Counted from the stretch's first letter, positions 20,573 to 34,682 are shown. The stretch: DNA of 60,000 nt from Hydractinia symbiolongicarpus (GCF_029227915.1 NC_079877.1:22781851-22841850); one strand, 5' to 3'. Numbers and translations: made by a program. Notes: generated by a model from the letters alone, not told the origin.

Positions 20573-23500
20573 CTGACCATTCGCACTTGAATTTTCATCT
20601 TCTGAAACCTCTTCTTTCTTGCATGGAACTAAAATTACAAAAATAAAATACTATAACTAAACCTTTTTTAGATAAAAATTTCTTTAATGAAATATAAATT
20701 CTGGAAATGTACTGGGGAAATATGACTATTTTAAATAATTTGATACACTTGCTAAAATATGTCTTTTACCGCCATAATCTGATGCAATTCATAATATTTA
20801 TATCCAGCTAATTGTGGAAAAAAACACCTGGTTATGAACACTGGATAAAGCAATATATACGTAAAAATCAAAGATAAAGCAAAACAGCAGAATAAATTAA
20901 TAAAAGCAGTTAAACATTGGCTATAATTTGCACAATGGCTTTGCAAAAAAATAAGGAGAAAAGTGAAAAAGCTGATCTCCCACGCATAATTTGACTTTTG
21001 GTGTCATGTGCATAAACAGAGTATGGTAACAATGACATCAGGTATTGGGTGAAGACTGCTTCATTGTGGCACGTTAGAGCTTACATTGTGGCACGTTTGA
21101 GCCAAGAGTTCTTAATACGTAAAAGGCACGTTTGTTAAAATGCCTGAAAATTTAGTAAGTTCTTTGGCACAAATAAAAGCCAAAAATTTGTAACTCGTCA
21201 TTTTCCACACATCTTTCGTCATAGCCTTAAAAACTGTAAATATTACTATAGGGCAAGTATCACTGTTCATTACAAGCTATATCACAGTATAAATTTACCA
21301 TAGTTAATGCTGAAACACATCCACAGTGAAGAGTGCAATTAAATCATAAGACTATCATATTTTTGGGATCAACAATATAATTTTGTTATGGACAATTAGA
21401 AACAAAGTCAATAAATATAATATCTATTTCGAAATGTCAAAAATTTATACTTTTTTGGCAAAAAGCTGCGATTAAAATGTTTTTTGGTTAGTTACCTACA
21501 TCTCCCACAATTTATGCTCAAAAGAAGGCAAACAAAATAAAAAGAACACAAAGAACATTGTTCGTGCAACAAGGGCATAAACAACGCGCTTTACATCACC
21601 TTAAAGAAGTGGCCCATGATTTGTTGTGGACAGCCATACTCACTCATGATCACGTTAAGGATTAGATGTAACATTTAAATGCAACATTTAGTACAAAAAC
21701 ATTTGGTAATAGCTACAATTACAGCTTTGACGTCGTTGAGCTCACTTAGACTAACTTAATTAAATTCCTATATTTTTCCTGGCAATAATTAACAACTTTT
21801 TACTATTGCTTGAAACATGGTGTCAAATTTATGTGCTATGAAATGGTTACTCCGCATCTCTTCACCTACCATATTGCATTTACACGACTAACAATGCATA
21901 GCTATAGTCATACAAATGTGATACAAAAAAACTTGAAATAAAATACAGATGTCTTACGGAGACAAAGATTAACGGCTGGCACTTCATCTTCTTTGTGATT
22001 GTTCCTAAGAGTACGTTTTGGGTATCTAGAAGTTTCTTCCCTTGTGTCTTGTGGCGACAACAATGGTCGTTTTTTTATCAATTCATTCTCTAAAGAATTT
22101 CCTTTTTTTTCAATCTAAAAAAAAAATGGAAAACTGTTGGTACCAGAAATACGTTTAATTTCTTAAACAGCCGATTTTAAACCTTTCTTTACTTTACCAC
22201 CAACAATCCAAAATGCTGAGGTCTTCTTTTTAAATTTCTCAGATACTATGGATTCGGAGAAATGATTAGACATTCCAGTCATTTAAAAAAGATTTTTAAA
22301 AAGTTAAGAAATGCTACAGATTTGCATTTTGATAAGTTTTATAAAAAAAGCAAAAACAAAAAGAAATGTTTAAGACACACAATACCACAAGGCTTATCAT
22401 CTTTTTGAGCATATTTGCATGAACATGCACACAAACTACACATCTCACAACATGAGTTTCTATCTACAGAGTGGAATACAATTTTTCACATAAATGCCCT
22501 GTTCAGGGTTTAAATTCTCTTATACTATCCAACTCTTCACATAATCACACACTCATAGCTTTTTAACAGTGTCGGAGGAACTCTAAGAAGCATATTATGC
22601 AAATTTTTTTTTATTGGAAAAAGATAAACCCTAGCCTCAATTATTGTGTACCACATTCACAAACAGTCATATTTATTTCCCTATTTCGACTCCTGTTTTA
22701 TTTGTTTACTCATTTTTTATGTTACTTTGTGAAGAGTGTGCATAGTTTAAACATAACATTCCATTCCTGACATTCACATATCAAAGAAATTAGTGATATT
22801 TTTTTCTGGTACTTTAAAAATACTTTGAACTTTTTCCGGACATTTATGACAGATTAGGCACTCTTTTGTGGACATAACGTTTGAAATTTGACCCTTTTTC
22901 CAATAATATTTTGAAGTAGTTTTTATAACTATTACATCGAAAAAATGGGGAAACATAATTACACAGACAATATGTTCATACTTTTGGGAAAAAATGACTG
23001 TTTTTTAGCTATTTCTCGAAGTTGCTAAACCTAACCAATGTTCTTCAGTGTGGGCTGGGTAAAAAAGACAGATGGAAATGAACAAGTCAAGGTTTTAGCA
23101 ATGTCTGCATTACTGAACAATCCACGCGAAAATTTTTTTACCTCTTTAGCAGGCTTTAAACCTTGCTGAACTTTAGGTGGCATGTCTAAGGTTTGCTGTT
23201 GTTTCTCTGCAACCTGTTGTTGTGGTAGAGGAAATCCATTTGACAGCTCCAAACTATAACAAAACCAAAAAATTGTGTTCCTTATTAAACATAATTTGAC
23301 ACTTGTTATAAAAGTCAACCCCCCATTTTGAAACAAGTTGGTTTCATACAATGTTGTGTATGAATTTGCATATTCTTTTGAAAAATGTTGACCAGTTTTT
23401 AACGTTTTGGACTTAAAGTTCCACTAACCATACACAATATCATCAAGTTGCCTTGAATGAAGGTTGTATTTAACAGTTCTACTAAGGCATGTAGTGTTAA

Positions 23501-26500
23501 AAAAAAAGGTTCTTAGCCATTTTGCATTACGAATTTTTATATTTATTAATTATGATTGATAAAAGCACTACATCTTGAAAACCAATAAAGATTTTTCCAA
23601 ACAATAAGAACATTCCTAAAAAGCTTTCAAAGATCTTTATATGAAATCAACTTGTTTATATGCATAGTGAATAGCAGCTAATTCAATCCCAAGATGTCAC
23701 AGACAAATGACAGCATACTGTGCCAAGCATGTCCCACATTATAGACCGTATTTTATTTCAATTAATGCAGAAACAGTTTGTGGGCACACCCCAATGAAAT
23801 GAAAATTGGTATCTGGTAAAGTCTGATATTATTGACAATGTTTTAGCTAGTAGTGTGGAGGAAATTATGGCTATTGGATCTTACTCAATTTTTCTTGTTA
23901 ATAAACCTGTTTTAGATTCTTTTACCAATCCTATAAAGAGTCAAATTCACCTTAATATCAATTTCTTACATTAACTTTATTTTTTTACAGACTTGATCTT
24001 TTTTGCAAAACAATGACAGACTGTGACCATAAAATTAGCATGCATGGTAAATAGTGGTGTTACTGCAAAGTATGTTCTTGTTTCTTAAATTAAAGAAATG
24101 AAACCTTCATAAGCTTATAGTGACGTCAAATAAGCTTCTGTTTATACGAAAAAAAAGTTCTTTCGCATATTACATGTTGGGTATGAACTTTTATGAAAAT
24201 TATAGGTACACATTTTTTATACCTGGTCTAGATACGCTATTTTTGATTTTTCGTGAATTGTCCAAATTTTATATTTATTTTAAGTGATTGGCTTAGAGCA
24301 GAGATGGCAAAATTTGCAAATGAAATTTTATTATCTGCTTCTATGATGATGGCTGTTAAACATCTCTTTAAAAAAGTTCCATATTTTAGAAAACTGGATT
24401 TTCAAAACAAACAATGTACACAAACTAAATCTACTAACTTAAGCTTAATGAAAAAAACATGAAATTATCATGTTGATTGATTTTGAAATCATCTTTTGAG
24501 ATTTTACCAAATAATGATAAACTAGTTCTCATACTAAAACCTTATATAATATGACATATATTTTTCGAACCTCAACTTTGCAAAAAGGCTTGGATAATAA
24601 TCAACAAAAATATGCTCAAAATAGCCATCAGGAATTAAAAGGGTTGAAAGAAATATATTCAACAAAATCCTACTCTGCTTGCAATATCAATATTCTTAAC
24701 ATTAGTTTCTGCAATTTACGATTGTAAGAAACAAGTTAATAAATGCTATGATATACTTTAACCACCTAAGGACACTTCTAGTGTAAAATATAAATAAGCC
24801 AAAAAATTAGGACAACGTTCCACATTTTAGTACTTTTTTTGACCTTATATCTTGAGTTTTGTAACTGAACATTAAACAAAACATGTGGCATCAACTTAAA
24901 ACATGTAGAAAACACATTAGTACCAAGCTATATACAATTATGTGATTATATTATATCCGTCTGGTCTGGAAAATACACGAAAGTGAAGAGGTAATTTTAA
25001 ATATTTATTTTACAAAATTTATTAACAAATGTCAAATGTGGCTTTTGCAAAAAAATTAGCAGACTTTTTATCTGCAAAATAGGTGATTTTGGTTGAGCTA
25101 CTAAATGTTTGTACAAGAGGAAAACAAACCTGCTTCTTTGTTCTTTATTTGATTCTTTAGTTAGTGACACTACATTGACAGACATGTTTAAACTAAAACA
25201 AAACAGCAACAACAACAAAAATTATTTTATTAACCTGGTCAAGTGGAAATGTTTCTTTTAGAACTGAAAAAAAAGCAACTTACAATTAAACTTAATCTTT
25301 CAAGTTTACAAATAAATAAATACAAAAGATAAAATATTCAGTTTAATAGAACATGGCTTTAACAAATCCCATGAACAACAAGACAAGTGCAAAAAAGAAT
25401 CATGTCACCAGACCAGCACCTAGAGCCATAACCCTGCTTATCAAATCCTATTTTTTCAAAATCAGCTTTAAAAATTTTAATCAAATTAGGGTAGTTTTAC
25501 TGGTCAGGGGCTTTAGAGAAAAAATGGTACACTTTTTGTCTTTATTAATAATATTGCATTCCAAAATGGTAAACATAAAATCATTGTTGGTCCCTAAAAA
25601 TCCACACAGAAGTTTTGTGTATTCTTAAAGTAAGGATTTATCTTAAAGCAAGGATTAGAAAGATTCTTCATTTTTCTTTAAGAAATGGGGACTAAATTAA
25701 AATAAAATTTACCTTGCTTGTAGCTGTTCCTCAATTTTTGAAATTTCTAGCTTTCCTTCTTGTAATTTAGTCTAAACACATCACAATTAAGGGCGTTAAA
25801 AACACATAACCATGGTTGACACAGAGCCAGATTAATCTTGTCACAACATGCATTCTGCAACTAACATAAATGGAATAAATACTAACAGATCATTCGAAAT
25901 AATAGATTAGCTATTTCCTGCAAAATTATCTTTGTAAAATATGCTATTCTTGATTATATGGTGTCCATGGTGCTAAATAGAATGCTACCTTGTCAACAGT
26001 TTTAATAAAAAAAGCCCATCTAATATTTTTTTCAATTTTCATCATATTCCTATAAAATATTTGCATATCTGGACCCCTTTTTGATCAATTCCGATTCTTT
26101 GACTAACCTTAAGAAGTTTTAATTTATCTTTCGCAGTCTGTCGTTTCTGTTTCTCCTCCTCTGCTTCATTTTGATACCCTTGCATTTGTTGTTTCTGAAA
26201 AACATTAGGAAAAATTAGAATGTACATGAAAGAGAAATTAGACACCCAATAATGCAAAACACATACACAAACATGCGCATTGCGATTAACTTACTAGTTT
26301 ACGATGCTTATCTTTCAAAATAGTGTAATTAACAAGCTTTAGTTTTTCCTGTAGTTTTACATTTTCTTGGACCACTGAAAACAGAACAATCTGTTTCATT
26401 AACAGGAAGAATAAAAGGAGAGTATAAAATCATATTAAGTATGTACAAAGTATTTGAACGCAGAGGTAGAAGTTATAATATGCTGAAGCCTCTGGTAAAG

Positions 26501-29322
26501 AGTGTAGAACCAAAAAACAAAAAAACTGTCTAACCAGATAAAAATAGCCAATAGTTAATAATGAAAATTAAAAACTCCCAACCATAAAAGAAATATCTCA
26601 AATATTCCAAATGAAAAAAAAGCATTAATTAACTATAATACTACCTTGCTTATATTTCAGTTCGGATGATTGTAATTGAGACGCAAATTCTTTATTTGCA
26701 GTTGCTTTTTCCTGGTAAGTAACAAAATAAGCAGTACTGAAGAATAATGAACTCTGTTGCAGATGTTCGTTTTTTTGTTGAAACTTTCTAATTCACCTTG
26801 ACGAATGATTGCTAATACTAGTATGATTCTGGTGATTTAAATATGATGGGTTTAAAAAACTCTAATGCTCATGTAATGTTCACAATTGCTATTTTTTGTT
26901 ACAAACAAACCACAGTTAATAAATCATTTATTTTTTCCTGACACATATTTAATATATCGAATGTGTACGTCTTACAATACTGTTTCTTAGAATCGTTTAT
27001 CCCTTGATATTTTTTTAATGGAGGATTATGATCCGAAGACGTAATGTATAATAGTAGTGTCCATTAAAAAAGCTCTATTACAGTTTTCATATTAAGCGTA
27101 CATTTTGAAACACCAACATACTCAAAATCTTTTTAGAGTCTGGAAGGTATAAGTTTTATTATTTACTTGTGCATGTAGAGCAATTTTTAAATGTTTCAAA
27201 TTCCTGCGACGTCTACATTAGCAGCATGATTGTAAATAACCTCTACCTGCTCTAACTTCTCTTTTTCTTCTGATACTTTATCAAGTTTATTTTGCAACTG
27301 TTTAGTATATCCTTGGGATTCCTGAAAAAAAAACTGCTTTAATTATTCTTGAAGCTACTCGAAAACAATGTTCTGTATTCATAACTGTAATATGATCACT
27401 TAAATAAGAAACAAATATGCGCGGAAAGATACAATGCCACAAAACATCACATGCACAAAAATAATTCAAATTATTAGATCCCTACCTCCAACGACGCAGC
27501 CAAATCAGCAAGTTTTTGCTGCAATAACAAAAGATTTTGCTCAAGCTTAGGTGCATTAGGCATCATGGATAAGTCTGGATGTGTTTCTGCAAGGCCTGAC
27601 GAGGCAGTTTCAACCAATAAGCCATTCGTACTTTTTGCCAAATGACCTGTCTAAACAGATTACACAAGAAATTTGGAGTTGCAGAGAAAATCAATACATA
27701 CTAATCCATTTGTTTAGGATTATTAATGTTATTGCCCTTATTGACAAAAGCATTAATTCACAAAATAATTTTTACTTTCACATTTTTACAGGGTGTAATC
27801 CAGCGTTTTGAGTAGTACAAATTCTTTAAATTTATTTCAAATTTTTCAATTCATTAGAAAGTTAACCATATTTACTCCAATAGAACTTAACTCATTTCAT
27901 ACAAGTTGTGAAGTACTAATATTTCCTGATGAAATTCCTATCGAGATTTAATCCCCACTATTTTAATTTCCTGGATTACACCCTGAATTTAACAAAAAGA
28001 TTTTTTGACAAAACTAAAGCATTATCGTACCTCATTATGATCGCCTACAAGCTTTTCATCAATGTTATCTTTACTGTGCACTTTTTTTAGCGGAAATTGA
28101 GATTCAGCAGGTTCAGGTGAGGAAGGCATACACATTGAGCACTTAAAATTCTAAAAATTAACACAGAATAAAAAATATATATTTTTAAGTCAAATTCAAG
28201 TTATACTCTTTTATATATGTATAAACTATATGTAAACATGTGGTGCGAAATACACACTTCTGAAGAAATCTAATAAATATTTTAAACATGAACATTTAAA
28301 AGTAAGTTTAAACAATGAAAGTGAAGGTTAAACGAGTCCTAAAAAGATTTATTAGTTCAAATCCTATTGTCTCTTAAACATTCTTAGTTTAAAATATAAA
28401 GAGATTCCAACCAACAAACAGAAAATATACTTGTGATTCTACTAGTTTTCACAAATCAATTTCTTTATTTTACAGCCTGTAAGACACAAAAACTTTTTTT
28501 AGGAGGCAGTTAAGGACATGTACCTTATATTCTCTTATAAATAACTGTACATGCGTTAGGAATAAAATTAGCATAGACTTCTTAATTAAACTGAGCCATA
28601 TTTAGCCATATTTATTTTGAAAGTTGTTTTTGATTTTTAAGAAGTTAATAAATTTTGATGAATAGTTAAATATATTAAATTCATTACTTCGCTTTTGGAC
28701 ACAGCGCTTAAAGTAAATATTTGCCCACTGTCGCTCATATTGACCGTCAGAGATCCAAAATAGCTGGTTAAATTGAAATTTTTGGCGGTCAAAAAACATT
28801 AAATTTCTTGCATAACGGTTTCGATCACGAAATTTGATTCGATTCCGATGTAAGAAAATTAAGAAAACCCCGGAGATGAGGTTCATACTTTTCTCTCTAT
28901 CGAAAAAAAATAAACAAACAGCTAACAGCCTTTTATTTGTAGTCAAAATGGCAGCAAATGAAAAATGAAGCGATTATTATCTATTCTTAATAGTATATAT
29001 ATATTTTTTTTACGAAGCAAGAAATCAATCCCCCGTTAATCTGATCGCTCATAACATGATCCTGATGGTCAATTAACAAAATTTGGCAGTCAGTGACCGT
29101 TGACCAGCCGTTATTTTAAGCGCTAGGACAAATTCACCAACTTTGCTAAATTGTTTCCCTGCTAAAAAGACAACATGGAGAACATACCTTATTAACATTT
29201 ATTTGCTTGCATTCTGGATTTAGTGAGATGTTTTTAGTAAAAACACAACACACTGTAGGAAATTGTTCCTCTTCCTTAACTGGAACAAGACTACATTCAT
29301 CTTTGTTTGTTGTCCCATTCAT
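20573..29322 (-). CDS. Coiled-coil N-terminal module of the zinc-finger gene (12 exons)
   Basis: Not a family I can name. Exons, 5' to 3' on the minus strand: 29322-29188 (ATG at 29322), 28150-28031, 27650-27486, 27321-27247, 26711-26645, 26374-26295, 26194-26108, 25771-25713, 25192-25130, 23253-23142, 22114-21958, 20628-20573. Every junction is GT-AG and all phases fit, giving 392 codons ending in phase 0. Residues about 130-280 (exons 3 to 8) are Leu/Glu/Lys/Gln-rich with heptad character, a long coiled coil expected to dimerise. The first exon carries VPVKEEEQF and the second a CSMC motif. The exon at 22114 has basic SRYPKRTLRNNHK, NLS-like. The 25192 and 25130 junctions are in the same phase, so that exon could be skipped. 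Downstream are six phase-0 candidate last exons. A transcription-factor role is inferred only from those fingers. Confidence 0.8.
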
Positions 29323-29335
29323 GATTCTATTTCTT

Positions 29336-31315
29336 CTAAAATTGCAAAAAAAACATAATATAGAGTGCCAAAGCATGGGTGATTCTTACCAATTGTTGGA
29401 TGTCTTTCAACTGCTTGCAGATGAACCTCAATGTGATTCTAAGTTTCTCTTATAACTTATAATTTTTGCAGCATTTAAACAATAGGCCATGTATATATTA
29501 AGTGTAAGGGTCCGGTTTTTCTAAATTTCATATGCTTATATGTAGCATGTATATTTTTATAAAATTTGTTATTATGAGAGGTTTGTTATCATTTCTTTGT
29601 TTATCTTGTAATTTCTTGTAAATAAGTCTAATTCAAAATTGCTTTTTCATAATAAGCTGTGGAAGCAGAAAATCATAATAATGCATGAAAACGAGGTTTG
29701 TTTAGATAAGTGGCTTACTTGTTTTTTTTTTACTTTTGTTGTGCACAAATGTTTCTTCTATAATTTTTAACAGGCAAAATCATAGCGGATAAAAGTATAT
29801 AGAGGCTACTATTGGTAGTAGTGTGATAAAAATTATGAATATTTATTTATAATATTTTGATATTAAGTGTGTATTTATCGCAACTTTATCGCTATAGCTA
29901 GCTGCAAACATTTTTTACTTATTCCTCCAAAACGTTTTTCCAAAAAGGTTTTAAATTTTTAAAATCTGATATGTATACCTGGTTTACTTACACTTAGTAG
30001 CTAATATAATTTAGGTTATATACAATTTTATTCTGACAAAGTTAGTTAATTTTTTATTTAGCTAGATATCATAGCTATAGCTATGCTATGCCCACAAGAA
30101 TGATGTGCTTCACCATTATATGAATTGTTATTATTGTCACACTATTCCATAAACAACTTGCCATAAACAACTAGCTTGAGCTTTTTACGTGAACGCATAA
30201 CTTGTAATATATCTTGTGCAAACCACAGTCCTAAGGCTATCAATTATTTAATTAAAATACATAATTTTTTTATAAAAATCTATCACCCTAGAATGCCTAA
30301 ATTTGAAAACTAGGAAAGTACGAAGTATATATATAATACAAAAAATTTTGTGTTAGTTATATATACTGTATCAGATTTTTATTTTTCATATTTTTTTACA
30401 AGTTATTTCGACCTTGTTTTTAGGTACAAATAAATGAACAAAAGATGTGTGCATCAGTTCACTAAAAAGTTAAAAAAGTCTTTTAACTAACCTTGTTTTC
30501 ATGTATGCATATTCTGGCTGTGTATTTATGGAATAAAAATGGATACTGAAATAGACTTATTCCTATCAAATTGATTCCTATTAAATATAATATTGCAACC
30601 TGACCGATGTCATTTACAATCTTCTTCTGCCAGTAAGAATTTTAGTCTCAGTATTATCTCATTTACAGTTTATAATAGAAGTCCTTAAAAATTGAGTTCT
30701 CTTATACAAAAGCTTAGACACAGATATCCAGAGGAAATCCTATATTCAAATCTACCAATACGGACAGACCCAGAGCCAAAGCCTGTTTACAAAAATAGCA
30801 ACACATCTCTCCTCCTCTCATCTATCACTCGTAGAAAACCAGTGTGTTTTTGAATGCGTGTGACTCGTGCGAATTGCGCAAGACTTGATAGGTCTGCTTA
30901 GTCACTACGCTACTAAAAATGTTCAGTTTGCTGTTAGTTAAGCTAGCTAGCTATTCCAATCATCTGAGGAAGATGCAAATGCAATTTCCTACAAATCATG
31001 CCACAGCTAAATCCGCCATTTTTAATTGCGCAGTGTGATCCAAATTGTGATTCTTTTACATGGTTGCATAACGCCTGTTTCAACTCAGGCATGGTTGGGG
31101 CGGGGGAAGAGAAGATGCATGTGGGGTGACTTGCGAAACGATAAAAAATATATAAAGGGTTGCGGAGCAGGAATAGGTACCCTATGTTCGCAAGCAAAAA
31201 ATTTATAGCAATTTACAAGTCTCCAGGCAACCTTTTCACCCAGGGGTCTTTCTTTTTACAATATGGGGGAGAAGGTGCAGAGCACTTCTGTTACTTATTA
31301 AAAATCGTGAATCTA
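29336..31315. other. Upstream region of the coiled-coil gene
   Basis: No clear gene. An acceptor (TTGCAATTTTAG) at 29336 shows there is an upstream exon, because the exon with ATG 29322 begins at 29335. A candidate is listed separately at 30492-30502. The minus-strand frame at 30943-31197 has no recognisable similarity. Confidence 0.5.
30492..30502 (-). other. Candidate first coding exon (MKTR...) of the coiled-coil gene
   Basis: ATGAAAACAAG followed by donor GTTAGT. Joined to the exon at 29335, this would extend the protein in frame by eight residues (MKTRRNRI) ahead of the internal ATG. Donor and phase fit, but the exon is tiny and rests on sequence alone. Confidence 0.25.
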
Positions 31316-31324
31316 TTATAAACG

Positions 31325-31399
31325 CAACCTCGAACCCAGGGCCTGTAGCGTTTTTTGATATGAGGATGAAACGCGTACGAGGCCCTGGTACAACAGACT
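31325..31399. repeat. Left 75-bp terminal inverted repeat
   Basis: Exact reverse complement of 34967-35041. It contains an internal inverted pair, CCAGGGCCT and AGGCCCTGG. Confidence 0.97.
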
Positions 31400-32076
31400 T
31401 ACTCAACCAATGAGAATGCGTATACGGCTTTTTTAAATTATGCTAAAAAGATAATAAATGCAGAAGTATTTTTTGCAAGCACAGCATTTTATAGTAACAA
31501 CAAATATGGCGATGAGCATTACGCAGATTTTTTGGTAACTTGTTTATGAAGAAAATATTTATTAATTCACGTTATTTTTGACTTTCCTTGCATCGTTACA
31601 AATTTATCGGTGCTGTTCAAAATTTTTAAACATTATTTTTGTTGTTTCACTGATGGGAAAAAGGCAGCTGACAAGTCAAATGGAATGGTGCGATGAACAT
31701 CTGTCCTGCTAACGAAAGTAGCAGGTACTTCTCACCTTTTGTTGGGACACAATACTTATATTTTTAAAAAAACTGCAATTTAATTTTTGTTTTCACATGC
31801 TAAAAAGTAAACAGAAACTTGGTATAGATGCAACTTTTTTAGTATGTATGCTGGCTAACTAGCTAGATACTGTTAGCTAGCTTGAAGATGCACAACAATG
31901 ACAAGTAATCTTTTTTATGTCACAATTCAAGGGATATTATTTGACAATTTTTTGGGATAAGAATACTAGCTAGAGCATTAAAAAATATTTTAGGAAATAA
32001 AGTATAGCTAGCTGTATAAATAAAAGGAAATATATATATACAAAAAATAACAACTAATATAAATCTTTGTTTTTAG

Positions 32077-32513
32077 GCAAAGGGAAAGAAAATATCACAC
32101 CACATAAAGTTTATTGTGGATGTGATAAAGTGTGTAGACTGTGTGCTGAGACTGACTTAAAACGATTTAGTCAAATTTTTGGAAATATTGGAACATCAAA
32201 ACAACTTCAAGAGAAAATACAAGGCACTGTGGGTATCACAATTGTGCAAACTGATAACATAAATGATATAATCTGTCGTAAATGTGAAAGAAAAATTGAA
32301 AACTTTGTACAATTTAAGATTTTGTGTCGGAATGCACAGATAAGCTTTCGGAAAAATTGCAGTGTGAAAAGGGTAATATCGTCACCAGAACAAAAATGTA
32401 CCACAAAGAAACTCAGAAACTCAAATATAAAAAGAAGCCCTCAGTTATACCTTGACACTAATCATTTCCATCAATGGCTTACAAAGCATAAAAAGCAAGT
32501 TTCTGGAATGTAA
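32077..32513 (+). CDS. ZAD-like (zf-AD) Cys4 domain protein, last exon
   Basis: An exon opening after acceptor TTTGTTTTTAG encodes about 145 residues and ends at TAA. A CRLC pair near its start and a CRKC pair 49 residues later, with hydrophobic residues between, fit the Cys-x2-Cys...Cys-x2-Cys layout of the ZAD zinc-binding dimerisation domain. The C-terminal half is Lys/Arg/Ser-rich with no second domain. The upstream exon, which must supply one base to the first codon, was not identified; it should lie between 31400 and 32076 inside the TIR element. It converges on the RecQ-like gene 140 bp away. A DNA-associated role is inferred. It appears intact over this exon. Confidence 0.65.
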
Positions 32514-32651
32514 AAAATGTATATATATCTCACACACAGGTTAGTTTACACACAAAAAATAATTCCATAATAAGCTAAGAGTAGAATATATAAGAAAACT
32601 AAAATTGATTAATGTATGTAGTAACATTACCTCACATTGTGTATTATGGAA

Positions 32652-34183
32652 TTACTTCAGTGTGGTATACTTCTCAATAACTTTAAAAACTCTGCTACTA
32701 ACAAATTCATCCCACAACTGATATTCTAACAAGCTTTCCACATCGTTGACATACTCAATGTTAATAATAATTTCTGAAAATTTTTCAGCCAAGTTTCCTG
32801 TATCCACAATGTTATAAAACTCCATGGCTGCATCATGTGTGGCTTGGTCGTAATCTGCCAGTATATTATCAAGTTCATCTGATAGTTTCTTTAAACTCTC
32901 ATCTGATACTTCTCTATATTTAATACGTTTCTCTTTTTTAGGTTCTTTCAAGAGTGAAGAATCACAATTGCTACAGCATTGATCCTGGGGTTGATAATGA
33001 TATCCAAAGTGAATCATCAATACTTTACGAAGGCATTGTGTCGTAGTACAAAAATTCACCATATGTTCATCAACTTTATTTTGTTTTAAACGCCTACTGC
33101 TGATATCATGCCCGGTATAGTACAATCTTGCCAATGCTTCTTGCCCTCTTCGACCAGCCCGTCCAAATTGCTGTATATAGTCTTCGATGGTACTTGGTGG
33201 ACTTATATGGAAAATTTGTTCGATATAGGGTGCATGAACACCCATACCAAGCGCAGAAGTTGCTATTATAACGCGAATGTTTGAAACTTCTTTTGCAACT
33301 TCAAGGAGAATTTCGTTTTTCATTGACTTTGTTTGTGGTGCGTGAAATTGCACAATTAAACAATTGCTAGGGTTTGTTATGTTTTCAACATACATGTGTT
33401 CCTTTAATACATTTTTTATTAACTTGTATATATACCCACAAAACCTCAATCCACAATATATAATAGTTTGAGGAAAACTTTTCTTTAGTGATTTTAGCTC
33501 CTTTGCAAGTGGCAAGATGATATTTTCAATACCTTCTTCACCAACTTTTCTCTTTTCTTTGCACATGTATACATTTTTTCTGTTTGGATTAACAGATATT
33601 ATTGTTGGGGTTTTCATTCCAAGTATATGTTTTATTTTAGCCAGTGTTTTTTCTGTTGCGGTAGCTGTAAGTGCGATAAAAGGTACCTCTCTAAAAAAAG
33701 CTCGCATTGCTCCCAAGTTTTCAAATTCTTTGCGAAATTCTTTTCCCCTTAAAGATAAAGAAATATATATATATTTTAGGATTAACATTTTGTTAGTTAT
33801 ATATAATAATTTTGTTAGTTATATATAATTTTATATCTGTTTTATATTATATATATACATTTTTGTTATTCAGTTGTTGTACAGATATTCTTGTCTTTGT
33901 TATTTTATTAGCATTTTGCAATTAACATTACATTATTGCATATTTCCTTATTAGAGAAATTATTCTTGTATATATATATATATACATATATATATAATAT
34001 TTAACTTTTTTAAAGTTGTAGCTATATATATACCTATATAAATAAAGTAGTACTTACCAGGTGTCCAAGCAGTGAGCCTCATCAATGACACAAGCTTTGA
34101 CATTTTTTTGATAAATTTTCGTTTTCATCAAAGTTCTTCCTCTCTCACTCAATATAGCCTCTGGATGGCAAAATAGGAAGTCA

Positions 34184-34231
<48 letters not shown>

Positions 34232-34682
34232 AATGACCATCCAATACAAATGATGGTAAGACATCTTCTGTTTTATCACTCAGACAGATATCCTCAAACA
34301 ACGTCTGTACAGCATTCTCCTCAAAATTTAAGTCACGTAGGATGTAGCAAGTCATTCCTACTTTTTTCAGAAAATTCACTTGATCTTCCATAATTGCGTT
34401 TAAACAAGTGATTACAATGACAATTGAAGATTATTCGTCTTTGTTTCTCATGACATCTGGTAACAGTTGAAAAATTAAAGATTTCCCATATCCTGTTGGA
34501 AACACCCCAATGACATCCTGTCCTCTTACTATGGACTCCAAGCACTTGACTTATTTGGGTTTAAAGTTAAGGTCAGGAAATTTCGACACTCCAGAGATCT
34601 TTGAATTTTCTCCAAAATTGCGAAGGGTTCCATCGCATCATCTGTTATTTTTGACGCAGATGTAAAATTTAGAAATTCTATT
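32652..34682 (-). pseudogene. RecQ-family helicase, disrupted
   Basis: Two exons are visible: 34682-34058 and 33747-32652, joined by donor GTAAGT and acceptor ATCTTTAAG in matching phase. The 3' exon (365 codons) is fully open and carries ALTATAT, NPNRKNVY, ATSALGMG, the motif VI QFGRAGRRGQ, and a C-terminal cysteine cluster (QCCSNCD) as in RecQ zinc-binding regions. The 5' exon carries Walker A PTGYGKS (about 34484-34498) and DEAH in VIDEAHCLDTW. That 5' exon is broken by in-frame TAA codons at 34551-34553 and 34431-34433, by a frame change upstream near 34560-34600, and by a 46-base homopolymer inserted between GGTCATTG and GTGAC. Family function: ATP-dependent 3'-5' DNA unwinding. This copy cannot make a complete protein unless the assembly is wrong at several points. 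Confidence 0.88.
34185..34230. repeat. 46-base poly(A) tract inside the helicase exon
   Basis: 46 consecutive A on plus (T on the coding strand) interrupt an otherwise colinear helicase reading frame. The tract plus one duplicated G is 47 bases, which shifts the frame. True length is uncertain in any homopolymer this long. Confidence 0.9.

Noticed and set aside
31500-31545. ATGGCGATGAGCATTACGCAG before GTAACT as first exon of the ZAD-like gene
   Set aside because: It leaves two bases at the donor, whereas the exon at 32077 needs one, so the frame would break.
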